Positions 1-12,300 of a stretch of DNA of 64,000 nt are shown piece after piece. The notes below the pieces were generated by a model. The model worked only from the letters and a program-made list of their open reading frames with translations. It did not search any database and was not told the DNA's origin. The DNA is from Bedellia somnulentella. Its lineage: Eukaryota; Arthropoda; Insecta; Lepidoptera; Bedelliidae. Positions within the stretch are counted from its first letter, which is position 1, and each line of letters opens with the position of its first letter. The stretch is from assembly GCA_963576735.1 (NCBI GenBank), contig OY755170.1:13810567-13874566 (forward strand), in the 5' to 3' direction. The translations under genes were made by a program, and so were the position numbers.

Positions 1-83
1 TTCAGTATAGATAAGTAAATGATTGTCTTTATTTAGCTGAAGCTTACAAAATCAAAAAAGGAAGTAAATCTAACCGTGATCGA

Positions 84-165
84 ATCGTCGGGCTTTAAAA
101 AACCGTGTAATAACACGCGATTAAAATATCCGAAAGCCAATAAATAGTTGTTTTAATTATACTGT
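84..165 (+). repeat. Half copy of a short palindromic MITE-like element with an unoccupied CGTCG site
   Basis: Sequence from the CGTCGGG core through AACACGCGATTAAAATATCC to AATAGTTG closely matches the right half of the element that hosts the Transib insertion at 48257-48322. Here CGTCG (86-90) occurs once, with no insertion, so this copy shows the empty target. It lies just left of exon 6, in the part of the gene that continues past the edge. The element class is not known to me. Confidence 0.65.
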
Positions 166-201
166 GCTATAGTGAAAGTCTTAGAAAATACTAAATCTAA
201 C

Positions 202-388
202 CTGTCCAAATGGCGAAGTAAGGGACACCATTTCTTTACAGTTGCCAACTGGTTCATGCAGACCGACGGACACCTCGTTTTCCGGTGAGCCCCACACCAC
301 GAAGCTCCAGTAAATCAGGTAGTGTAGAGCCAGTTGTATTATCAAGGCATAATCGATGGCCGTTAGTCTGTAAAAACATTTGAAGAGT
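202..388 (-). CDS. Exon 6 of the membrane-protein gene
   Basis: 187 bases, residues 271-333. The acceptor is ...ATTACAAAAG before 388 and the donor is CAG|GTTAGA at 201. The first base completes an AGA codon left open by exon 5. It encodes a hydrophobic stretch (IDYALIIQLALHYLIYWSFV) followed by a polar tail with GLHEPVGNCKE. It is phase 0 at its end, so the gene continues to the left. Confidence 0.75.
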
Positions 389-3300
389 CTTTTGTAATTG
401 TGATAGGGTAAAGCAAACATGGTTGATGGGTCTCATTAGAAGGATCCGAGTCACTCTAAGGGCAATGGAGAGGGCTATGTTAGGTGTTTACTAGGCATAA
501 TTTTAATAATCATAATTAAAGATCCACCAGTATAAAAAAAACTGCTTTGTCCGGATCTTTTTAATAATTTTCTATAGCCTTTGTAACTAGAACAAAGATT
601 TTTCTAAAAATATATTGCGTAGTATCCTACCTTTCACTAGCTAACATCATTTAGAATCCAGGTTTCTATCTCATAAACCGTAGAATATTTAATATAAAAT
701 AGATGTCTATATGTTTGAGAGAATACCAAGAAAAACTTGGAATACATAACATAACATAACATAAACGTTCACGCCGAATATCCCCGAAGGGGTTTGCAGA
801 GGTACTAATACTTCTGAACATCACGTGACTTTGTCACCTGGTGTTCAGAGTACCCACGTTTTGCATGGACAGTGTACTCACGTGATAGGGGGCAGGCCTA
901 TCGCCGTTTTGTACGAATACACTGTCACATGACTAAGTACAACTCAGCCATGTGGGTTTCCTCACTATGTTTTCCCTCACCGTTAACAACCATGATAAAT
1001 TAACCACACATATGTCTTTAGAAAAGACAAATTGGTGTAGGCCCGACCCAGGATTTGAACACTAGTCGTTTGCACGATAACCGAGTGTTCTACCCACTGG
1101 GCTATCACGGTTGCTACCTTGTTTAACTTGGAAAACCTAAATCAATTAACAAGTTTTATAATTAAACACGCTCAGACACAACGAATTTATTAGGAGCGAG
1201 TTTTGCGAACTATATTTGCATAATTCAAAATGTCGGTGCTCAACACAATAGCCCTAACTAACAAACTGTATGAAGCTAATTTTATGAAGCCGTGTTTCAG
1301 CAGATGCGTTTTAATACTATTCGTATAAAATATTCATACATAAATATGGTGCTTCGAAGTTCTCTTTTAATTGTTCCCCTTTTTGTTATATCTCAGTTGT
1401 TGTTTTACGATTTTAACATTAAATATATTACATATATGGCTTAGTTACTTACAAGCAACTTTACATAATTATTGTAATTATAATTTCATATATTTTTGTC
1501 CTACTTAGCTTAATATACTGTGTAAGAAATATTTCAGAGTGTTTTTGTAACTTAGATGCCAGGTACTCCCAACACTACCCACTGGATAGTCCCCTCCACC
1601 ATATATAGCAAAAATAAACTTTGTTCATATAAATACTAGCTTTTTGCCCGCGACTTCGTCCGCGTGGACTTCATTTTTTGCATCCGGTTTACATTCAAAA
1701 TACCAAAACACTATCTTAACTTCTATTTTTTATATACATTTATATTTCCGCGGGCGTTGTAAAGGATTAACCCGATGACGACCAAGGAATGGTTTTTGTA
1801 ATCGATCAAAGAATCGTATTCAAATGCAGTATTATTAAACACAGACCAAGTATTTCTCATAAAAGCTCGACGCCGTTCAGCTTCCATTTTTGCATGCGCG
1901 GTTCTTCTCGCTAGAGACTCTTCTGGAGTCTCCGCCATTCTTGAAGCTGCCTGTCGCCCAGCTTGCTCCTCTAAACGAAGCTGTGTTTCAAGGGGCGTCT
2001 CGATAGCTCTCAAAATAGCTTGTCTTTCTGCTTGCTCTTCCAAACGTAGCTGCGTTTGAAGAGGCGACTCTAACGCCCTTAGTGCTGTCTGACGTTGAGC
2101 CTGTTGCGATAAACGAACTTGTGTACGAATATCATTCTCAGAGGCCCTCAACAAAGCTTGGCTAGCGGATTGCTCTTCAAGTCTTTGCTGGCGTTGAGAT
2201 GGTGGCTCAGCAGCTCTCAAAGCAGCCTGACGATCTGCTTGTTCGTGCCTTCTTAATTCAGCATGGAGAGACGATTCCTGAGATCGCGCAATTTTCATTG
2301 CCCAAGCTTTATATGAGGTGCTCGATAAATTAGATTTACGTTTGCGAGGCATTGCGTAAATATGAGTAAACTATAAAAATCTAAACGACCAACAAAGCGA
2401 CGAACCTAACCTAACAATTATTCAATTACTGCTTAAAACCTGCAATCTTTAAAATACACAATTCAATCTAAAATAGTAGGAACCAACAAATATCCCTAAC
2501 TAAACTATAAAAATTAATAGTTTAAAAAACACTAAAAAACACGCTTTGATAAGTGCACTTAAAAGTCAAAAATAAATTACGGGTCGTTCAAGTTGTCTGT
2601 ATTTCTGGGCTGAAGTGTAAACTATGTGCTTTTAATTATAATATTTGATTGTAAAAGCGGGGAGCGCTGGAAAAGGAAAGATTTTTTGTTTACCTTGCTA
2701 AGAAATCAAGTTAAGCGATGTTTCGGGAAGCAGGTTACAGAGATCGGCACTCTTACTAGAGTTGCAGCACCACTAGTTGGAGGCTCTATATTAAACAGTC
2801 TGTTCAAAGTACTAGTCAACAGTGGCAAAATGTAGAGTTCTTGTTCGTGTATTTGTTTACAAGAAAGTTTTTCCTTTTCCAGCGCCCCACGCTTTTACAA
2901 TCAAATATTATAATTAAAAGCACATAGTTTACACTTCAGCCCAGAAATACAGACAACTTGAACGACCCGTAATTTATTTTTGACTTTTAAGTGCACTTAT
3001 CAAAGCGTGTTTTTTAGTGTTTTTTAAACTATTAATTTATTTTATGCTTTTTAGTCTTTGCTAATGGCATGTTTTCAACATTTATTTCAAATAGACGAAT
3101 GAGCCCGCGTCCTCTGCATCTCAACCCCCCCAGAGGTCCGAGTAGAGGAGCAAGGCTACTTACAACAGGGTTTCGCCCGGTTCCCTGAGGTGACGCTAGC
3201 GACATGACATTTTTAACCACCCTCATTACATTCAGCCCTCGGCACGTTTCTTACCTTGGCTTGGGTGGGATCTTTAACAAGCTACTACCCCATTTACACG

Positions 3301-6300
3301 TCAATATACTTCGTATCGTAGTAGCGCCTGTAGCTCAGTTGGGCTGATGTGATCGTATTTACGAGTTAAGCAACGCGAGCTGCGGTCCGTCCACGGATGG
3401 GTAACCGCCTAGTGGTATTTATCTCGGGCGCTACCGTGCTTCGTAAGGCACGTAAAGCCGTTGGTGCCGGCTGTTATCGTAAGATAGCAGTCGTCAAGCT
3501 TTGTCAGAGACCCAAACGGGCGGCTTGATAACATCTAACGGTAAGGTGACCACTAGCCTAACAAACCTCCACCAACCCGGCTGGCCCCCGTGGTGAAGTA
3601 TGGCTAATACCTTCCCCACGGAAGAGACCCGTGCCCAGCAGTGGGACGTTATGGGTTGGTAACGATATATCATATGCTAATATTCATAATGAAGTTCCAG
3701 TTCAAATCTTCCGGCTCCATCATCAGATCAGTTCGATAGTACCATATTATTGTATTCAGACCTTGAAACCTAATCGTGGTCAAAGTTCATTTCGTGGTCA
3801 AAGTTCAATACAAGACCTTTCTAACAAGTCCAAATACGGCTATTATACGATCATCCATCATTAAGTTCCAGTTAATATCTTCCGGCTCCATCATCAGATG
3901 TGCTCGACAGTACCATATTATTGTATTCAGACTTTGAAACCTAATCGTGGTCAAGGTTCATTACAAGACCTTTCTAAAAAGTCCAAACACGGCTATGATA
4001 CGATATTTCATCATGGAATGCTGGTGCCTATCTTCCGGCTTCATCATCAGACCTTGAAACCTAATCATGGTCAACGTTCATTACAAGACCTTTTTAACAA
4101 GTCCAAACACGGCTATGATACGATCATCCATCATGAAGTTCCAGTTCATATCTTCCGGCTCCATCATCAGATCAGCTCGACAGTACCATATTATTGTATT
4201 GTCATCGAAATCACATACAACTGCCAATTTTCATAACGCTATGACCTTTAGAAGATGGTTAAATTAGTTTTCTTAGATTTGATTACATAGTTACATACAT
4301 ACAGGTCGACCTAATAAAAGCGTGTTAATAAAATGAGTTGAACCTCAAATATTGTAACGTAAAAGAAAACACGAGTCAACACCAATTTTTTGTCATAATT
4401 GTACTTGTACTTATAATAAATCTGCAGAGAGGTCAATTCTGTACATGAAATAGATTTTCAAAATTACGATCAGGGGGTGATTAGTGATCGATACTGATGC
4501 CTTCCATGGTTCTACATAACTTCCGAATAAGCTAATTGCATGGTTCTGCATAACTTCTGAATAAGCTATTAATGGAACATATTTGACCATAGTTTTATAG
4601 ATTCTCATTTGATCAGACCAAGATTATTATAGTTCATTGACGTTCAGACATGGAAATAATCATGGACTTACTAAAAGCGTGTTAAAAATCTAAACGACGA
4701 ACGAAGCGCACTAAACTAACCTAACTATTATTCAGCCTACTGCGAAAAACCTCAAATCTATTATATACCTACTTCAATATAATACAAATTCAATAGTGGA
4801 AAGGAATTAAGGACACCAAAGAGAGCGAGCAACAGTCAATTAAGATAAAACAGCAACTAAGTTAATGACTCGTAAAATGCAAGTAACGATGATCTATTCC
4901 AATGCCGTATACTGTATCAATAATAAGATTTTTTTATAAAGTTGATGTAATATATTTTGGGTTTATATACTCCAATAAAGAAGAAATCATACCGCGATGT
5001 AGAAAGTACCGACAGCGCCATCTATTGGTAAACATGCAAACAACGCCGCGCTCTTTTATAAGGTTTCAGCTAAAAGGTTGAAGATTTTGCTGCTAAAATC
5101 CATTAGTGATTCCGGTATAAAAGTACTCTATAATTTAATCTGGACTTCTAACTATATGTCTGCAAAATTTCAAAGCAATCGGTTCGGTAGTTGCGGCGTG
5201 AAAGAAGCACAAATAAACAAACAAACAAACTCACTTTCCGATTTATAATATTAGTATGGATACACGCTGTTAGTTCGCATTGGTGAAGGCAACGACAATC
5301 ATTTACAACTAATTAGATACGATCCCGGTGTGCATCATAATATTTATAATTAGCTTCTATCTATTATATTCACCATTCAATTAACATTTCATAACGATAT
5401 AGACTATTAATAACTAACCAATCTAAATCAATTTTATTTATACGCATGGTTTAAATTAATTAATCACCGATGAAGCATTTGGCATTTCATTAAATTAGAA
5501 ATAATCCAATCAAAGGAAATCTTATAGCAATTTCTTGAATCCTGTAATATGCTTTGTCAACTACATTTTACTTATAGCCTGTTAGTACTAGTAGCTCGCA
5601 ATTTAGCATAATTCCGTGTGATATCGGAATAATAGGATTGGTTTCATGATAGATTTTATTAATGAGTTTCACGCTTACGTATACTAACGGCTTTAGATTC
5701 CAAAAAGGGTGGCCAGAGCGATGGTGTTTGCTTAAAATAGCACTACACTATTTCTTATCTTGGGATTTCGTAAAAGGCTTCTTGGGCTATAAAGCCTTAT
5801 GAAACGATTGTTGGGCGGGTCAAGGCGGGTGATTTTGAGATCCAACATTAATTTTACAATATTTTCCCAACCTGACTTCCAGAAGAGGCTGACGTATGTT
5901 TAATTCAGAAGCTCTGCTGTCCCTTTTTAGGATTAGCCGCCTTACCTTAATAGGGAATAAAGGCCTTACTTAATGCTTAAACTGAAACTTGTAACACCTG
6001 AGACCGATATTTTCCAACAAACCCATCGCATTCAAAATGTGATTCTATAAAAAAAATCGAAGTCTAATAAATGCATATTTCGGTCCAATAGTTCAAACTT
6101 CTGAAAAGCGACCGCACTATATTTCTCGCTACAGATACATTTTGATTGGCACTCGATAATAGAATAACGCTGATGAAATACAGCGCAGGGTTTTAAATGG
6201 AATAAATGCGGTTTATTATTAGCCGAGTTATTTGGAATTCATTTATCAATAGTAGCCCTACTAGCCGTGTATTTCAATTTTAAATGGCATTTATATTTTT

Positions 6301-9300
6301 TTGTTGTGTCTTTAATAATACTATTTTACATGTATTTTAATCACTCATTGTGATCCTGGTTATCGAATTTCATTATTAAACAAACAAATGATTTCGGATG
6401 ATTTACAAGCTTTTGTCTATGATGGGAAAATAATATGGCAGCTTGAAGGCAAAGTGTCAAGTATCATGATTTTTAGTTAAATATAAAATAAAATAAAATT
6501 ACTTTTAACTTTGTATATTATAAACGTTTTAATTTTGTTTAAAGTATATGTAAACTAAATAAAAAAATACGAAAATTAGTTTAAATCAGTTTTAACTCGC
6601 TCTCGTCAGATTTTATTATATACATCGTTTATTACGCATTCGTTAATACGTAATAAATTTAGTAACGAAGTCCTACGAACTCGATTTTGACCCACTTTGA
6701 ACGGACCAATTTAATTCAAACTTATTACATTTATCAAGGCGACAATATCATAATTTCGTACGTTATCTGATTAGGGTCTCCAGGAATAAATAATTACAGT
6801 TGGTTAAGTACTAAGCGTGAATACAAATAAACGCTTTAAAAAATGAAATTATACACTTACGAAGCACTTCAAAATTAAAATAATATACATACATATATAT
6901 TCTCACGCCGTTAGTTCCCATTGGGGTAGGCAGAGACTATCGATCGACACTTTGTACGATCCCGATCCTCGCAAACCTCTCTGGCTTCGTTTACATCCAT
7001 CAATCTTTTCATACGTGCTCTTTTATTCTTCATACTGCGGACACCTGCCTTTTTGAGCACATTTTCTATTTGATCCAAATGTGTCCTCCGAGGTCGTCCT
7101 CTACTAACATTACCTTCCACATTATACTCTATATATCTCTTTTAACAATTTACTGTCATCCATCCACTCTATGTGCTCAAAACATCTCAACATTCCTTTG
7201 TCTATCTTTCTTACAATATCATCTTTTACACCACATCTTTCACGAACCACCTTACATTACAAACTTTTCTGAGGGATCTCATTTCTACTGCATTCACACT
7301 TCTTTTATGCTTCTTCTGCCACACCCAACATTTACTGCCATACATAAGCGTAGGAACGAGGACAGCATCGAGCACAGCCATTTGGGCCTTTTCAGACACC
7401 GACTGACTAGTCATTAGACTATCCTGTGCTCCATTTACCGCATTACCCTTTTTCACTCTTCTCTCGATATCTTCATCACACTTTCCATCCCTAGTAAACA
7501 AACTTCCCAAATATACAAACTCTTTCACTTGTTCCGCTTTTTTACCATTAATCTCAATCACGCATCCAGTCATATACTCCTCTCTCTCAAAAACCATAGT
7601 TTTTGTTAAAAAATAATATAAGCTGAAAAATTAATAAACAAGAAATATTAGTATTATCTATACTAATATTATAAAACTGAAGCGTTTGTTTGTTTGACTG
7701 CTTGAATCTCAGGAACTACTGGTTCGAATTGTAAAAATATTTTTGTGTTGGATAGTTCATTTATTGAGGAAGGTTAAAGGCTATATATTATTATGCTGCA
7801 ACCAAAAGGAGGAAAGAATCAGCGAAAAATGTTGTAAAAATGGAGATAATTATTCATATTTTAATGCTTCCGTTGTGTGTGCTGTGTAAACGGCTTAAGT
7901 TACATAAAAAGTATGCTTAAAATAATTATTCCTCTTTAAATGATCTAAACAAATATCTGCAACAGTATATGTCTATCTTTTAAGATTGACTCACTAAAAC
8001 CATTTTATGGTAATAAAATTTGGTCGAAATAAATGCATTATGACCAATTATTTGCCATAATATTCATCAACATAATATTAATCCTTATCCAAATAAATGT
8101 GTTGTTAATTAAGAGTATTTAATGGTAAACAAAATTGTCCTTGACATCACTTAATTTAATTTGACATCTAAGAAAAGAATACAATTTTAAAATGACTCCG
8201 CAACAAAATTGACACGCGTGCATGAAGCGCAAGACAAGACGGACTGACTGACTCAGAATCAATGCTCAGCCGAAACGACTATACATATAAACTAACATAC
8301 ATACATACATACTTATACTCACGGCTATAAGTCCCTAGAAGGGTGGGGGTAGTGCTATTCTAAGCCGACAATACTTGGCATAAATACAAACTTTAAATTT
8401 ATAATGTGAAAAAATTGTGAAGACACTATGAAAAACACTTTTTTTCTCATCGCATGACAGAGACCCTCAACGGGTCAGTTAAATATTTCAGTTTAACGAC
8501 GTGAAATCTAGACTTTTGATAGTACGAAGTCTTCTGTCGGGTCATTTAGTTGTTAACATATATTATATTATATGCTTAATATTGTTACTACGCTTCTTCT
8601 ACTTTTTAATTATGTATATTTTCTAATTTAAATAATCCGGTCAATTTATACATTCAGGGTTACATAAATTCATAAGAAGCTGAAAATTGGCACAATTGTT
8701 CAAAATATGATTATAAATGAAACCTCAAAAGTCCCCATCGTTCCGAGGTGTGCTAAAAATTTTACACGAGGTCAAAGGTCAAAAAAATAAGTTTTTTGCG
8801 ATTTTAAGCGAAACGGTGAGATTTTTGCTAAATCACCCCAGTACAAAATTGTAGATCAGAAAATTCTCTACAAAAAAGATATCTATATTTTTTTTCCTAA
8901 AAGCCACAATTTTGAAGATATAACGCGTTGAAAAGTTCGATCATTGGTAATCTTCATACTTTACACATGTACGCCACGTATGAACATCACTTATAAGTTT
9001 TACATATATAACATACAAACAAACATATACTCACGGCATACTTGTGTTTCAGAATGATTAAGCTATAGTTAACATAATTAGTTAGTTAGTTAGTTAATTA
9101 GTCTAAACTCTATTGGAAATTTAAAAACAATAAACATTCTCCGCATTTTCCAAGATTTATTGGCTTTTCGTAACTAACACAAAGAAACATAATATTGTAC
9201 ATATATACATATACTCACGGCCAAAAATACCAAAAGGGATAGGCCAGAGTTTTAAGATAGAACTCTTCAGCGACATTTGGAAGTTGATAAGGGAGAAGAT

Positions 9301-12300
9301 GTTAGAAATAACTTGCGTTGTCGATGGGTCTCTAACCGACCCAAAATCCACTTTTAACAAACCCCATACCCTAAGTCGCCTCTTACGTCACCCGTGAGTA
9401 CAAAGGGGTTGTGACATTCTAAGCTGGCAATACACGGCGAATAACAAACGCATATAATTAATTCCAGCAATCCGTTTATTGAACATCATTGAATAATAAG
9501 AGTGTTTTGGCATGTATAACGCAAAGAAAAAGATAATGAAAAAATTGTTCTTAACTAACAGTCCTCAATACTACTAAACTGTTTTTTTTAAGATTTTATT
9601 TACTACAGTATATACGGCGATATTTAGCTGTCTAGTGTTGGCTTAGAATAGCACTACTTCATTTCTTCCCGTGGGTGTTTGTAAGAGGCGGCTAAGCATA
9701 GAATAAGGAGTACCCAGAATCCGCTCATGGCCATATCGATTCGATAGTCCTACCAAATTGGTTTCACTTGCCAGTCAACGCAACACACCCGCACTCAGTC
9801 GGTTAGAATTAGAAGCTTTGAAAGTGACAAGCCAAAACAGCTCCACAAACGACCAACTCCACAAAGCGTTGGTCAAACACAAACTAACTGACGCAGCAAG
9901 TTAAAATTTAGACAGGAGTCAACAGACAGATGCCTGTTCACAGGAGCAGTGTTGCTGTTTCAGTAAAGAGGACAGAAATTCAAAAAGTCACGGACTTATT
10001 GACCCACCCTCGTATTATAATTGTGAAAGTTTGTGTGGCTGTTATTGTTACGCTTTCAGACAAAATCTACTAGAGGAATTTGGATGAAACTTTGAAGGTA
10101 TATAGATTTTACATCGAAATACGATAAATTTTGAAAAGGGTAAGCAGTGATATATTTGATGATAGGGAGCTAACCGCATGAGGATATGTATGTATGTAAA
10201 AAAATCATTTACCTTTCTTTTACTTGGCTCCTATTCGCGTTCAACCCATTCAGGACAAAAATCGAAAATATTACAAACAAAGCAAAAAATGTTACTTCAG
10301 AATGAATTTTATATAGGTCGTGCAATGGGTGGTAGATTGGAATAAACATGAGGACACCTCCCGGCATCCCTAGCAAAACAGCCACAAACAGTGATTTTAA
10401 TTCTGTCATGAACCTGCAACAAAAATATTCAATTTAAATCTTTTTGTTCATAAAAACCTCATGTGGGGATTATTACTAATAAATAAAGAATAAATAAACG
10501 CAAACACTACTTAAACAAACAAATAAACGCAAACACTACTTAAACGTGTAAAAGAAATAAAGGATAGAAGAATTTCGCGCTGGCAGCCATTGACACGGTG
10601 GCTCAATTGGCAGAGCGTCGGGCCGTATACCCGAGGTCGCGGGTTCGATTCCCGCCTGTGTCGAAATTTTTCTTTCCTTTATTTATTAAAAATATTCAAT
10701 TTAAAATGTAATAAATGTAAAAAGTTGCAGTGTAATACTACCCCGTTTCTTCCTGTGGGTGTACGGAAGAGGCGACTAAGGCTATTGGGGCTTTTTAATG
10801 GGGTTGTTTACCATCTTTTCCCCACTTAATTTCCAAAAGTGGCTGAGGAATTTCTAATTCCTTATCTCAGGCTATCCTTTCTAGGGGTTTTATAGCCGTG
10901 AGCGTATTTACAAATGTAAAAAAAATACACTATTCTCTAAAAACAATTACTCTTCTCAGAAATAAAAATACTATTCAATCTGAACGTGCGTATAACAGGA
11001 AACGATAAATGAATGAGTTGTAGCTAGAATATTTGTTTACAATTACAATCTTTTAATCCCTGAATTTGTGTTTTTCATTTCGTGTCGTTATTGCACTTGT
11101 TAAGACTTTTTAATAATTTAATATTATGAATTTCATACATTTTACAGCGTAAATGATTGATTTGTATAATAAACTAGTGAACTGCCCACGCTTCACATGG
11201 GTTATCCTATTTTAAATTAAGTTTTTTGTTTCAAAAATTGCTTATGCTCATTTCTTATATATATACCCTATTGTTTTACTGAACGTTGTTGGTTTCTTTA
11301 GATGCAAAAATATCGAATCGGTCGAGTGGTTTCTGTCTATCTATTTCAGACAAACAAACACACGGAAAAGTAATAAATAAAGGAAAGAAAAATTTTGACA
11401 CAGGCGGGAAATTGTGTCGAAATTTTTCTTTCCTTTATTTATTATTAATAATCCCCACATGAGGTTTTCATGAACAAAAAAAGATTTAAAAATTACACGG
11501 AAAAGTCTTTGCTCCTTAAAACAATCATGGATTATCCAAATATCCCAACCAACACACATATTAACAATCCTTGAGGGGTGTACTACTCATTCCTGGGGAT
11601 AAACAGCACTGAATACGATACTAAGTACTCAGAGTTCAGAATTAATTACTTCAGTTTTTGTCTACCCCGATTGGAAGAAATTCGTGAATATAGATAAAAA
11701 TATCATTTACCCGGCACTCGACCATTTTTCCACAGCAGGAGCCATCCACTTTCTGCTGGCTTCGAAGAAAAAGAATAAACTAGCGGCAAACGTAGCATGG
11801 AAGTAGTATGAGTTCCACGGTACCCAATAATGTCTGTCGAAAATATTGGGGTCCGTGTCATGCCATGTCCAGTGCACGAATTTAACAGCCACTATATCGT
11901 AGGGAATGTCGATTAGTACTGTAACCAATCCGACCGCAAAAGGCTCGGCGTATCGGGGCAGGTTTAATTTGGAAACCGCATATGCAGCGTGGTAAAGGAA
12001 CGCGGGATCTGGAAAACACGATTTGTAACGATACATGACAGGCGCTGTTAGCTGAAACTTGATGGATATCGGGTGCAGTAATGGAGGGATAGATACATCA
12101 TCATTATTCAGAGAATTGACGTCTACTGCTTGACATTATAAATCTCTCCTAAACAATACTATATTATAATAAGTTATTTTTATAACAACGTGAACCAAAT
12201 AAAATAATTTGATGCATCTTTTAAATTGTAAAACTCAATGCTTTAAGCTGAGATGAAGATGATGATTTTCAGAAAAAGATATTTTTATTATTTTATAAAT

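Noticed and set aside
10209..10220. Alternative donor CAA|GTAAAAG for exon 5 of the membrane-protein gene
   Set aside because: It would end in phase 0, but the exon 6 acceptor needs two bases to complete AGA; the next GT (AAG|GTAAAT) fits.
10592..10663. A genuine tRNA-Tyr(GTA) gene
   Set aside because: The fold is perfect, but position 33 is C, no CCTTC-type Tyr acceptor or intron is present, and the flanks recur with the tRNA-like part at 57025-57238.
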